NCBI RefSeq assembly: GCF_017599305.1
Contig: NZ_JAGFWR010000006.1
Location: 248,001-312,000, forward strand
Direction of reading: 5' to 3'
DNA from: Micromonospora antibiotica
GTDB lineage: Bacteria; Actinomycetota; Actinomycetes; Mycobacteriales; Micromonosporaceae
Length of the DNA stretch: 64,000 nucleotides
Shown here: in pieces, positions 9,601 through 18,346 of the stretch
How positions within the stretch are numbered: the stretch's first letter is position 1
How the letters are laid out: every line of letters begins with the position of its first letter
Program-made: the position numbers and the translations under genes
The notes under the pieces: model-generated
What the model was told of the DNA's origin: nothing
What the model saw: the letters and a program-made list of their open reading frames with translations, nothing else
Databases searched by the model: none

Positions 9601-12600
9601 TGCTCGGGTGCCGGTTGGATCTCCTGCGTGAGCCGTTGGACCGGTGGCTGCGCTCGGACGGCGCCACCTCGTGGGAGTCCCTGCGCGTCGTGTCGGCCGC
9701 AGGCAGATCGTAAGCTTGCCAGTCGTCAGTGAAGTGACGCCAGTCCGTGGCGGGTTCGTTCTCCGGCACGGCATCGAGCGTGGGCGAGTAGTCAGATCCG
9801 CGCGGGCTCGGACCCGGGTTCTCCAGAAGGTTGCCAAAGGTGGCGTCGTTCGAGTCCAGCGCGCTGTTGTTCCGGGTCGGGGGCACCGGAATGCTGTCGC
9901 CTGAGCCGTACCGGTCACGGCCGGAGTCCAGGAACGTGTTCGAGAGGTTGTCCGTGAGATCGACGACCGAGGCATCACTGCCCGACCGCCCCTGGTTGTC
10001 CTGGGCGTACTCGAGCACGGCCAACATCTGGTCCAGCATGGCCACCGGGTTGTGGGGCGTCTCGTTCCGTTGTGCCTCCGAGAGCTTTCTGGTGAGGCTC
10101 TCGGGGCTCTCGGAGATCTCGGGCTGACTCGCGTCGGAGACCACGAAGATGTAGTTGCTGTCTCTCCGTTCGACCGGCGGAACGTCGGACATCGAGTTCT
10201 GCAGCCCGATCCGGTTGTAATCCTCGCGCCGGTACGAGCGCTGCTCGTAGAGCTGTTGCTGGTGCGCGTCGAACGACGGCGAGGTCTTGCCCCTGTAGAG
10301 CTTCGGTACCCGCTCGTCGTAGGACTGCTGCCTGGTGACGATGTACTCGCCCGCCTTGGCGATCTTGTTATCGTCGACGAACTCCCAGGCGACGATACGA
10401 AGGCCGTCGATCTCTTTCTTCTCCACCTTGTCGAACAGGATCTTTGCTTCGACGGTGTCCAGGACGCTCCCAACCATGACCGCCCGGTACACGTGTGCGT
10501 CGACCATGCCCTTGGTGACCGCCACGAGCTGGTAGGAGAATTTTTCCCACAGTCGGGTGAAGCCGGGCGGGTAGTTGTCGTAATTGGAGGCCCCGAGCAT
10601 CACGTTGTCGAAGATCTGCCCACCGGGCGAGGCCTCGAGCATCCGGCTGCCGGACTGGTCGGCAATCCGTTCGGCGACTGCGGGGCCGATCTTTCCCCAG
10701 AGGGCGAGATGTGACCGGTAATCCTCGACGGCCTGGGTCAGCCGGGTGTCGAAGTCGCTCTTCTTCTGGTTTTTGTACCACCACCTCGCCGGGACGGAGA
10801 AGGCATGGTTGTCCGCCATGAGCTGCGCGAAAGGCTCGACCTTGTCGGAGCCGAGCTGCCGGACCACCTCGGCGTCGATCTCGGCATCGGACTGGCCCTG
10901 GTCCTTTAGCTGAAGCTCCAGCTTAAGCTGTTTCTTGAAGTCCTCGTAAGCGCTCCTGATCTCGCTGTTCTTCCACAGCTTGTCGTAGCGGGACATGCGA
11001 TATTCGATCGTCTTCCAGTCACTTTGTGCCTGCTGGAAGTCGATCCGCGAGCCCGGTGGAAGCAGCGGCGGAAGGTTCTCCTGGAGCGTGTTGTACGAGG
11101 ATCCCTCCGAGGAGAGTTGGCTGACGGAATACTGCAACGCGTGCTGGTCGTCGTCGGCGAGGGGGGCGTAGGGGCCGAAGGCGGCCTCCAGCTCGGGCTG
11201 CGGCCCGCCGACCAGCTCGTCCGTCGCCGGTGGGGCCGCCTCCGGCGGGAGGCTGCTCGGTTCGCCGTGCGAACTGTGCCTATGGTGCGAACTGTGCCGC
11301 GACGACCGGTGGCCGCTCCCGCTCTTTCTCTTGCCGGGCTTGCACGGGGCCAGGCCGAGTGGGTCGATGCTGGTCAGTGGGTCGTCGACGTACGCGGTCG
11401 GGTCGGGTCCACCGGCCAGCCCGAGCGGGTCGGGGCTGAGGTAGCGGGCGGTCGCCGGATCGTAGTAGCGGAACCGGTTGTAGTGCAGGCCGGTCTCGGT
11501 GTCGTGGTACTGCCCCGGGAAGCGCAGCGGGGTGCCGGCCGGGTCACCGGTGCGGCCCCACAGGTCGCCGCGCGACCACCAGCGCAGCTGACCGCCGGAT
11601 TCCACCAGGTGGGTGGGCGTACCGACGGCGTCGGTGACGACGGTGTGCAGCCTGTCGTCGCCGTTGGTCTGGGTGACCGGTGCGGATCCGTCGGGCCGGT
11701 AGTCCCACGAGACGGTGCCGGTGGCGTCGGTCTGCTCGACCAGGAGGTCACCGGCCCAGGAGAAGGTCACCTCGTCCAGGACCGTGTCGTCAGCGGCCAG
11801 GCGTTGTTTGGCGATGCGGCGACCGAAGCCGTCGTAGCGGTAGCGCCACCGGTCGCCGTCGGGCGTGACGGCGTGGGTCAGCCGGTCTTCGGCGTCCCAG
11901 CTGAACCGCCAGCTGCCGGCGGCGTCGATCCGGGTGGTCAGGCGGCCCTTCCCGTCGTAGGTGAACCGCGCGTCGTCCGAGCGCAGGAGCGTGCCGCCGG
12001 CGAACTCCCAGCGCCCGGCACCGGTGCCGACGAGGTTGCCGGCCGCGTCGTACTCGTACCGTTCCCGCTCCGTGCCGCCGGCGGTGACGGTGTGGATCCG
12101 TCCGGTCTCGTCGGCGTGGAACGAACGGTCGCCGTCGAGCGTGTCGGTGATCGCGACGACCCGGTCGGTGGCGTCGTAGCCGAAGCCACGCACGGCGGCT
12201 TCGGCGACGTGCTGCGCGGCCAGCCGGCCCGCCTCGTCGAACGTCTGACGCAACGCCACCACGTCGTCGACGGTCCGGCTGATCTCCCGCCCGGCCGCGT
12301 CGTGGTCGAACCGCACGACGTGTGCGCCGGTGGCGAGCATGACCGGCCGGCCCTGTGCGTCGAGGGTCCACCGGCTCGACCGGCCCGACGGCGTGGTCCG
12401 GGTCAGCGCCTGCTCCCCCTGGTAGGAGGTGCGCACGGTGCGGCCGTTGATCGTCTCGGCGACGATCCGGCCCTCGGCGTCCCGCTCGAACCGCACCACC
12501 GCGTCCGGGCTGCGCACCCCGGCGAGGTGGCCGGCGTCGTCGTACTCCAGCCGGGTGACGGCGTCGCCGGCCCGCCGCTCGACCACCCGTCCGAGCAGGT

Positions 12601-15600
12601 CGTGGACGTAGTGGACGGTGTCGCCCGTGGCGTTCGTGCGGCTGGTCAGTTGCCCGGCCGCGTCGTAGCCGTAGCGCTGGGTGCGTCCGTCGAAGTCGGT
12701 CTCCGTGGTGAGCCGCCCGGCCGGATCGTAGCTGTAGCGCCAGACCCGGCCCGCCGGATTGGTGACCGCGACCAGCCGCAGCTCCGTGTCGTAGGTGAAC
12801 TCGGTGCGGTTGCCCGCCTCGTCGATCCGCGCGGTGGGCAGATCGAACGCACCGTACTCGATATGTGCCGAACGCCCCTGAGCGTCGATGGTTTCCACCA
12901 GATTCCCTTCGCCGTCGTAATGCCATTGCTGGGTGGAGCCGTCCGGGCCGGTGCGCCAGGCCAGGTCACCCTCGGCGGTCCAGCCGAACTCCGTGACGAC
13001 GCCGTCCGGCAGCCGCACCGACCTGAGCCGACCCAGACCATCAAGATCAAATTCACGTCCGGGTACGCCGTCCGCCCACCCGCCGTCCTCGGCGACCGGG
13101 TACGGGCTGCCGTCCGGGCGGACCGTCGCGACCTGGCGACCCGCCTCGTCGTAGGCGAACCGGGTGACCCGCCCGAGCGGGTCGGTCCGGGACCACGACC
13201 GGCCCGTCGGGTCCCACGCGGTGCGGGTGGTGACGCCGAGTGGATCGGTGACCGCGGTGACCTGGAGGTTGTCGTCGAGCTCGTAGCGGTGCACGCCGCC
13301 GAGCGAGTCCGTCACGATCGTGACGCCGTCGCCGTACCCGAACGTGTAGCGCAGGTGGCCGCCGCTGCCGTCGGTGCGCACGCACCGGCCCGCCCCGTCG
13401 TAGGCGTACGTGTACCACTCGCCGTTGCGGTCCTCCCACCGCACGATCCGGCCGTCCGCGTCGTAGCCGAGCCGCACCGGGTCCCCGGAGGAGTTCCGCA
13501 CCTCGACGAGGCGACGTCGCTCGTCGTACCCGAAGGCCGGCAGCGCGACCCCGTCGGAGTCGGCGTCGACGGGCACGAACCGCGCGCCGGTCACCAGGCC
13601 GTCGCGGGTCCGCAACTCCACCCGGTCGCCGGACGACGACTCCAGGCGCGTGGGGGTGCCCTCGCCGTCGCGGGCGACGTGCCACCGGGTGCGCACCGTC
13701 ACGACGTCGGACAGCATCGCCGCCTGACCCTCCACGGCGGGGGCGAACAGCAACAGGGTCTCCCCGTCGGTGAGCGACCAGCCGCCGCCGACCAGCCGCC
13801 GCAGCGGGACGGGGCGGCCGAGGACGGGCAACGCCGCCCGGCCCTCGGCGGGCAGCGGGTAGCTGAGGATCGACCCGTCGGCGGCCAGGAACCAGGCCTG
13901 CGACCCGTCGGCGACGACGCGCTGGTCCAGGGTGGATGCCCAGCTCGGGCCGAAGGAGCGGCCCCAGCGGTAGTCCGAGCGGTGGGTACGCTCCAGGGCC
14001 AGGCCGGGCAGCGCCAGGTCGGTCTCGGCATAGATGACGCGGCCGGTCGTCACGTCGACCGGGTCACCGACGCAGGTCGTCTCGACTGTCGCCTTGGCCA
14101 CCACGGCGGGCGGCACGTCCCGTAGCGACGGCCCCGTTCCGGACGGCGGGAGTTCCACGGCGACCCCCCGCGGGCCGGCCTTCCCGTCGCCCGGCGGCAC
14201 CACCGTCGTACGTCCGTCCGGGTCGCCGCCGGGCCGGCCTGCGGAGTCGGGTACGCGGTCAGGGTCGGCTTCGCGCCTGACGTCGGGTTCGTGGTCGCGG
14301 TCGGGGTCGGCTTCGCGCGTGACGTCGGGTTCGTGGTCGCGGTCGGGGTCGGCTTCGCGCGTGACGTCGGGTTCGTGGTCGGGGTCGGGCCACGACGGTG
14401 TCCCGGGGCCCTCGACCGTGATCGCCGGTCGAGGCACCGGCGGGGGCTCGACCTTTCCTGCCGGCGGCGACGGCGGCGCGGGATCGGGGGCCACCGGGCG
14501 GATCGTGGTCCGGGAGTGCCCCTGCGGGGGCGGCTTCGCAGCACCGTCCCTCCGGTCCCCCTCGACGGGCGGCGTCGACAGCGGTGTGCTCTGCGCGACC
14601 TCGTACGGCGGAGGCGGCGGATCCGGTTCCCGGTCCGCCGCAGGGGCCGGCACCGGTGCGGAAGACTCCAGGTAGGACGGCGGGTCGATCGGCACCGCAA
14701 CCACCCGGTCGTTCGCGCCCGCCGCCGAACCGGCCCTCGGCTCGGCCGTACCCGGCGGTGAGCCGGCGGCAGCACCGGCGGTCGGGGACGGCCCCGCCGT
14801 CGGGATGCCGGACGGTCCGGTGACCGGTGCGGTGGGGGGAGCGACGGTCGTCGGGCCGGCCACCGTGGGGCCGGCGGGCAGCCCGGTCGGGGTCGGCACG
14901 GGACCACCGCCCGTCGCGTCCCGCGGGAGCGGCACCTGATCCGCGGTGCCCGAGGTGGTCGACGACCCGGACCGGTCGAACTCGACCAGCCGGTCGCGCG
15001 GCTCCGCGGCACCGCCGAGGGCCGGAGCCGGTGTCCCGCCCGGAACGGTCGGCTGGCTCCCGGTAGCCGGAGTGCTCCCCGGACCCGATGACACCGGCGG
15101 ACCGCCGGCCGGGCCGGGCACCTCCGTGGCCACCGGGCCGGGGGGCACCACGAGCGGCGGCGCGGAGGGCACGGTGGCCGGTGGGGCCAGCGGTGCCGGC
15201 GTACCGGAGCTGTCCGCGTTCGGGTCCGCCGGCTCGCCCGGCCCGGTGGTGACGGGGGGTGGCCCGGCCTGACCGGGGGGGCCGGACCCCACCGGCGGCG
15301 GGGTACCCGGCTGCTGCGCTGCGGGGTCCGCCGCCGCCGGGACCGGCGGCGGGGCGGTGGGCGGCGCGGAGGCGGCCGGCGGAGGCGACAGGGGCTGGGG
15401 CGACGGCGGCACCTGCCCGTCGGCACCGGATGGGCCGCCCACCGGGTCGGGTAGCTGGTGGGGCGGGCCGCCCACCGGGTCGGCATGCTGACCGGCCGGG
15501 TCGCGCACCGGGTCCGGGGCGAGCCCGGTTGCCGGGCGTTCGACGATCGACGGACCACCGTCGGGGGCCCGGACCGCGCCGTCCGGCGACCCGGTGACGG

Positions 15601-16975
15601 CCCGGTCCACCGGGAGACCGGCAGGCGGGGCGTCGAAGCCGGGCAGACCTCGGCCCGGGTCCGCGCCGGCGGAGGGACCGCGCACCAGGTCGGTGCGGCC
15701 CGCCGGCGGCGGGACGCGGGATCCGGCCCCCGACGGATCGCCGGGCTGCCGGGATGTCCGCTGGTCGCCGTCGACGGCGTCGGCCGGCGGGGTGGAGCCG
15801 CCGGCATCGGCGGGTGGCTGCTGAGCGGGTGGCTGCTGGGCGGGTGGCTGCTGGGCGGGTGGGGTGGCCGGCGTCGGTTCGCCGCCGCCCGCCGGAGCAC
15901 CGTCGGTGCCGGCACCCGGGACCGACCTGCCGTCCGGGCCCGGCGGGCCGCCCCTGAGGTTCGTCGAACCATCGGGTCGGGGTCGGTTGCCACCCTTCCC
16001 GTCGGTGCCGGCTCCACCGGTCCCCGTGGAGCCGGATCCGAGGCCCGGACCCGCGAGGTCCCTGGACGGGCCGACACCGGACGGGTCGGGCCCGGCGGGG
16101 CCGCCACCGAGGGCATTGCCGGCGTCGTGGGCGTAACGGCTGGCGTACGACCCGATCAGGGACGAGGTGGCGGTGGCCAGCGGGTCGAAACCGTCGAGGG
16201 CGCCGGTCATGGACAGGTAGACGAACTCACCCAGCAGCTCTCCCCCGGCACCCAGCCCGGCACCCCCGTGGGTGTTGCCGGCGAGTCGGGGAAAGTACCT
16301 GCCGCCGATCAGGTGGACCCCGCCGGCCACCGCGCCGATGGTGACACCGGCGCCGATCGACTCCGCAAGACCCGACCAGTTGAACCCGTCGCTGTTGCCC
16401 TTGGCGATCACGATGGTCTGGGCGGCGACGTTCTCGGCGCCCTCCTGCACGCCCTCCCCGGCAGCCTCCAGGGCCAGCCGGACCACCAGTTGGTGCAGGT
16501 GGCTGTCCAACCAGTCCAGCAGCGCCCCGGTGACCTCCTGGCCGATCTTGAGATAGGCGGGAACGAGCGAGGCGCCGAAGCCGGTGGCCAGCGCCGCCGC
16601 GATGTCCAGGACGATCGTGAACGCCGCCACGGTGATCTCGGTCTGGACGTAGTCGATCAGCTTGTTGGCCTGGTCGGCGATCTGGCCGGCGACCAGGGCC
16701 TTGCGGATGGCCGGCGGGATCGGCCTGGTGATCGTCTGTTGGAACTGGGCGAACGCGTCGGCGGCAGGGCCGTCGAGACTGCCCCGCAGCCCGGCGGCGA
16801 GCGCCTGGGTGGCGGCGATCCCGCTACCCAGGTTCGCGCCGAACTGTTCCAGCTCGACGTCGAGCGCCTGCAGCTGCGACGGGTCACCCTTGGGAAACCG
16901 CTCCCCGACGGTGTAGAGGATGGCGTCGTAGGCCCACTGCCAGTTGGGGTCGTCGGGAATGTGGAAGTCGGCCAT
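6605..16975 (-). CDS. Giant tandem double-RHS/YD-repeat protein, probable T7SS effector
   Basis: A 3456-residue polymorphic-toxin-like protein. Residues 1-280 form a helical T7SS-type head with a WXG-like turn in which Trp is replaced by Leu (SLDGPAADAF, about residue 68), followed by apolar Ala/Gly-rich helices. Residues about 290-960 are Pro/Gly/Thr-rich linker. RHS core 1 (about 968-1875) starts with the DUF6531 signature DPVDVTTGR and ends canonically (GQYHDTETGLHYNRFRYYDP, then DPLGLA). Residues about 1876-2575 are an unrelated segment: Ser/His-rich, a charged globular part, then Ser/Arg- and Tyr/Gln-rich tracts. RHS core 2 (about 2580-3456) repeats the whole core but stops at FDPATARFLPEP, without the closing DPLGL motif or a toxin tip. 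The gene lies 10 bases after a WXG-like gene and divergent from the ESX operon. No immunity gene follows it. Confidence 0.9.
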   Translation of the reverse strand: MADFHIPDDPNWQWAYDAILYTVGERFPKGDPSQLQALDVELEQFGANLGSGIAATQALAAGLRGSLDGPAADAFAQFQQTITRPIPPAIRKALVAGQIADQANKLIDYVQTEITVAAFTIVLDIAAALATGFGASLVPAYLKIGQEVTGALLDWLDSHLHQLVVRLALEAAGEGVQEGAENVAAQTIVIAKGNSDGFNWSGLAESIGAGVTIGAVAGGVHLIGGRYFPRLAGNTHGGAGLGAGGELLGEFVYLSMTGALDGFDPLATATSSLIGSYASRYAHDAGNALGGGPAGPDPSGVGPSRDLAGPGLGSGSTGTGGAGTDGKGGNRPRPDGSTNLRGGPPGPDGRSVPGAGTDGAPAGGGEPTPATPPAQQPPAQQPPAQQPPADAGGSTPPADAVDGDQRTSRQPGDPSGAGSRVPPPAGRTDLVRGPSAGADPGRGLPGFDAPPAGLPVDRAVTGSPDGAVRAPDGGPSIVERPATGLAPDPVRDPAGQHADPVGGPPHQLPDPVGGPSGADGQVPPSPQPLSPPPAASAPPTAPPPVPAAADPAAQQPGTPPPVGSGPPGQAGPPPVTTGPGEPADPNADSSGTPAPLAPPATVPSAPPLVVPPGPVATEVPGPAGGPPVSSGPGSTPATGSQPTVPGGTPAPALGGAAEPRDRLVEFDRSGSSTTSGTADQVPLPRDATGGGPVPTPTGLPAGPTVAGPTTVAPPTAPVTGPSGIPTAGPSPTAGAAAGSPPGTAEPRAGSAAGANDRVVAVPIDPPSYLESSAPVPAPAADREPDPPPPPYEVAQSTPLSTPPVEGDRRDGAAKPPPQGHSRTTIRPVAPDPAPPSPPAGKVEPPPVPRPAITVEGPGTPSWPDPDHEPDVTREADPDRDHEPDVTREADPDRDHEPDVRREADPDRVPDSAGRPGGDPDGRTTVVPPGDGKAGPRGVAVELPPSGTGPSLRDVPPAVVAKATVETTCVGDPVDVTTGRVIYAETDLALPGLALERTHRSDYRWGRSFGPSWASTLDQRVVADGSQAWFLAADGSILSYPLPAEGRAALPVLGRPVPLRRLVGGGWSLTDGETLLLFAPAVEGQAAMLSDVVTVRTRWHVARDGEGTPTRLESSSGDRVELRTRDGLVTGARFVPVDADSDGVALPAFGYDERRRLVEVRNSSGDPVRLGYDADGRIVRWEDRNGEWYTYAYDGAGRCVRTDGSGGHLRYTFGYGDGVTIVTDSLGGVHRYELDDNLQVTAVTDPLGVTTRTAWDPTGRSWSRTDPLGRVTRFAYDEAGRQVATVRPDGSPYPVAEDGGWADGVPGREFDLDGLGRLRSVRLPDGVVTEFGWTAEGDLAWRTGPDGSTQQWHYDGEGNLVETIDAQGRSAHIEYGAFDLPTARIDEAGNRTEFTYDTELRLVAVTNPAGRVWRYSYDPAGRLTTETDFDGRTQRYGYDAAGQLTSRTNATGDTVHYVHDLLGRVVERRAGDAVTRLEYDDAGHLAGVRSPDAVVRFERDAEGRIVAETINGRTVRTSYQGEQALTRTTPSGRSSRWTLDAQGRPVMLATGAHVVRFDHDAAGREISRTVDDVVALRQTFDEAGRLAAQHVAEAAVRGFGYDATDRVVAITDTLDGDRSFHADETGRIHTVTAGGTERERYEYDAAGNLVGTGAGRWEFAGGTLLRSDDARFTYDGKGRLTTRIDAAGSWRFSWDAEDRLTHAVTPDGDRWRYRYDGFGRRIAKQRLAADDTVLDEVTFSWAGDLLVEQTDATGTVSWDYRPDGSAPVTQTNGDDRLHTVVTDAVGTPTHLVESGGQLRWWSRGDLWGRTGDPAGTPLRFPGQYHDTETGLHYNRFRYYDPATARYLSPDPLGLAGGPDPTAYVDDPLTSIDPLGLAPCKPGKRKSGSGHRSSRHSSHHRHSSHGEPSSLPPEAAPPATDELVGGPQPELEAAFGPYAPLADDDQHALQYSVSQLSSEGSSYNTLQENLPPLLPPGSRIDFQQAQSDWKTIEYRMSRYDKLWKNSEIRSAYEDFKKQLKLELQLKDQGQSDAEIDAEVVRQLGSDKVEPFAQLMADNHAFSVPARWWYKNQKKSDFDTRLTQAVEDYRSHLALWGKIGPAVAERIADQSGSRMLEASPGGQIFDNVMLGASNYDNYPPGFTRLWEKFSYQLVAVTKGMVDAHVYRAVMVGSVLDTVEAKILFDKVEKKEIDGLRIVAWEFVDDNKIAKAGEYIVTRQQSYDERVPKLYRGKTSPSFDAHQQQLYEQRSYRREDYNRIGLQNSMSDVPPVERRDSNYIFVVSDASQPEISESPESLTRKLSEAQRNETPHNPVAMLDQMLAVLEYAQDNQGRSGSDASVVDLTDNLSNTFLDSGRDRYGSGDSIPVPPTRNNSALDSNDATFGNLLENPGPSPRGSDYSPTLDAVPENEPATDWRHFTDDWQAYDLPAADTTRRDSHEVAPSERSHRSNGSRRRSNRHPSRTVSDPRSRSGSSRTSSGSGSSHRDQGSPNADPGRTTRDPGTDETYQPEQAYQPEQQYQSEQAYSQDQTYYPESSESYYQESSSGAYQASYFDQPAADQVVYADYSGVPFSYPPASSAKSTDETYCEADPIDVTTGRMILTGTDATLPGLPLVRTYRSDYHWGRSFGRSWASTLDQRVIVDGEQVRYLAADGSILTYPLVAEGATALPVLGRALPLRRLTGGGWLLTDPEPGRAWVFAPAHRGESLLSDVTDGGVRWSILRDDAGTVTELRSSSGATIEFTSADGLITALRLPDQDGVLVEASRFTYDQDRQLTEVVNSSGDPERFAYADGRIVRWEDRNDEWYTYAYDEAGRCVDTDGKGGYLRYRFAYSDGLTVVTDSLGATRTYQLNDRFQVIAETDALGATTRHEWDDAYRLLSRTDPLGRTTTYEYGADGRPTVVTRPDGSRALTSFDEQGRATSWTDFDGSTVRREFDTDGRVLAEIDASGEVVRFDRPAENGRGTAIQVGPAVVIRDAARRVTAISTTDGDTRYTYDRLGRVVFITTDQGTTEVGWTLEGDLSWRENPDGTVEEFGYDGEGNLVETLDATGRRTFFEYGAFDLVTARIDEEGDRTEYAYDTELRLTTIINPAGETWRYTYDPNGRVTEETDFQGRTQRYAYDAAGQLVAHTDAAGAVTHFGYDLLGRVVERRTGDAVTRLTYDAADRLVSAVDADSDIRLERDAIGRIIAETVNGRTVTSSYGGQGDAVTARTRPSGAVTRWSYDESGRPTVLVAGGQQLRFAYDGGREVSRSWDAGLTIRHDTSRATAPDQGTGESGDVRYTLDAVGRPVTRSDAAGDWHLTWDNRDRLTTVTTPGGDSWHYRYDAFGRRITKQRRSAKGSVLEETHFVWSGDLLVEQHHRVGRGPVTTTAWEYHPAVAYPLVQIADGTVHAVLTDEAGTPTQVIGIDGSQPGEPGDIPLRSAGRYRDAETGLQYDGSRFFDPATARFLPEPRLAPVPVS
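14262..14387. repeat. Three 42-bp tandem repeats in the RHS linker
   Basis: Three near-identical 42-bp units encode a 14-residue acidic/basic repeat (DRDHEPDVTREADP) at about residues 863-905 of the RHS protein, just before core 1. Units differ by only one or two bases, so the copy number probably varies between strains. A shorter repeat of PPAQQ occurs at 15820-15862. Confidence 0.85.
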
Positions 16976-16985
16976 CGCGACGACG

Positions 16986-17930
16986 TCAGGCGGGATTCAC
17001 GATCAACGGCGTCGCCGCGCCGCTGGCGTCGAAGCTGACCAGCAGTGGACGGTAACCGGGCACGCTGGCATCGACACCGGCGTCCGCCTTGGGCTTGACC
17101 AGGAACAACTGGTCACCGTTGCCGTCGATGGGCGCTCCGTCGCCGCTGGTCGGCCGCCGGCCGCCCAGCGGGATGATCGAGTCGTAGTAGTTGGCGTCGA
17201 GCCGCGAGGTGCCGTCCGGGAAGGTCGCCAGCGCCTGCAACTGGTATCCCGGGGGAATCGGCTCACCGTCGACGAGCACGCCTGTGGTGTCGTACGGCCG
17301 GTAGGCGGAGATCGCGGGCAGTGCCGCCGCGAACCCGGCCGGCATGCTCGATGCCGGAAGCTTGTCGAGCGACTCCGCGGGTTCGCCGATCGCGCCGGGG
17401 ACGGCCATGCCCCGCGTCATCGAGTCGTCGCCCTGCCGGGGAGCCAGCTGCGAGACCGTCTGCCCCCGGTACGTCAGCCGCCCCTCGGACAGCGCCCGCC
17501 CGTGGTGCAGCCGCTGCCCGTAGCGCAGCGGCTGTCCGGCGGGCTGGGCGGGTTCGCCGGGCACGACCTGTCCGGCGCCGGCCTCCGGTGGCGACTTCAC
17601 GAACTCGTTGGCGATCACACGCCCGGCCCCGGTCGCGTCCTCGTCCGCCTGCCGGTAGCCCTCGCCGCTGACGCGCAGTCCGACCGCCGCGTACTCCAGC
17701 AGACCGTTGACGCCACGCACCGCGCCCTCGACGACGTCCATCGTCTGGTCGAACTGCTTCTGGAACTGGTTGCCGATCTCGTCGTCGCCCCACGCGGGTG
17801 TGTACCGCGCCCGGATCAGGCCCAGCTGACGGAGACACTCGTCGTAGTGGGCGGTGTGCTGGGCGTACGAGTCGCCGACCGAGATGACGCCCTCGGGGTC
17901 GACCCAGACGGCTCCCCTCGGCTGGCTCAC
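16986..17930 (-). CDS. WXG-like helical protein, probable partner of the RHS effector
   Basis: A 314-residue protein. Its N-terminal 120 residues resemble a T7SS helical-hairpin domain with the turn AWGDDEIGNQF (about residue 47), a WXG variant common in actinobacterial ESX-linked proteins. The rest is a Pro/Gln-rich linker and a C-terminal region (about 200-314) of predicted beta character that I do not recognise. The GTG start overlaps the stop of the YbaB-like gene (GTGA), and the RHS gene starts 10 bases after its end, so the three genes form one transcript. In LXG toxin systems, small helical partners encoded next to the toxin guide it to the secretion machine; a similar pairing is inferred here. 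Confidence 0.7.
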   Translation of the reverse strand: MSQPRGAVWVDPEGVISVGDSYAQHTAHYDECLRQLGLIRARYTPAWGDDEIGNQFQKQFDQTMDVVEGAVRGVNGLLEYAAVGLRVSGEGYRQADEDATGAGRVIANEFVKSPPEAGAGQVVPGEPAQPAGQPLRYGQRLHHGRALSEGRLTYRGQTVSQLAPRQGDDSMTRGMAVPGAIGEPAESLDKLPASSMPAGFAAALPAISAYRPYDTTGVLVDGEPIPPGYQLQALATFPDGTSRLDANYYDSIIPLGGRRPTSGDGAPIDGNGDQLFLVKPKADAGVDASVPGYRPLLVSFDASGAATPLIVNPA

Positions 17931-18346
17931 GGCTGCTCCGGGCTGAGGCCGAGCAGCCTGCGGACCCCACTGGTCAGCCGGGGACCCTCCGGCGGTAGGT
18001 ACATGTCGGGGCCGGCCTCGCCACGGACCATCCTGGCCACGTCCATGCCGTCCGGCAGCAGCGGCCCGATGACCTCCGCCGCCTGCTCCATGACCTGTTC
18101 CTTCGCCTCGGCGAAGGTCTGCATGATGGTGGCCTGCAACTCGGTCGGGGTCATCCGCCGGTACGCACCGGTCGGGAAGCCGATCTCGGTCAGCACGCCG
18201 TTCTGCCCGACGGTGACCGTCACTTCGCGGCGGGGGGAGGTGGCGGAGCCCCGCACCTTCCCCATCCGTTCCTGAAGGTCGGTCAGGCCGCTGCGCTGGC
18301 GTTCGTACTCCGCGAACAGCTTCTCGACCCGTTCGTCGAAGCTCAT
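17927..18346 (-). CDS. YbaB/EbfC-like protein, first gene of the RHS unit
   Basis: A 139-residue protein of the YbaB/EbfC nucleoid-associated fold: an N-terminal coiled helix (ERVEKLFAEYERQRSGLTD), a beta-hairpin region (REVTVTVGQNGVLTEIGF) and a C-terminal helix (ELQATIMQTFAEAKEQV). Homologs occur repeatedly in actinobacterial T7SS loci, where their role is unclear; DNA binding is known for the classical family. The ATG at 18346 follows GGAAGGGGG and gives the usual family N-terminus. A longer reading frame upstream (to 18709) overlaps the divergent WXG100 gene and is not believed. A second YbaB-like gene lies at 36445. Confidence 0.8.
   Translation of the reverse strand: MSFDERVEKLFAEYERQRSGLTDLQERMGKVRGSATSPRREVTVTVGQNGVLTEIGFPTGAYRRMTPTELQATIMQTFAEAKEQVMEQAAEVIGPLLPDGMDVARMVRGEAGPDMYLPPEGPRLTSGVRRLLGLSPEQP

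Noticed and set aside
11024..14125. Plus-strand open frame of 1033 codons antisense to the RHS gene
   Set aside because: A shadow caused by high GC and the codon pattern of the RHS gene; its product is Arg/Gly/Val/Pro noise without domains and without a Shine-Dalgarno, while the minus strand shows clear YD repeats.
14262..14387. Repeats that could suggest a CRISPR array
   Set aside because: Direct 42-bp repeats without spacers, in frame within a coding linker; no cas genes.
14050..16116. Second minus-strand frame in the RHS linker
   Set aside because: Pro/Arg-rich +1 frame of the linker; no start and no conserved motif. It does not indicate a frameshift because the main frame is continuous.
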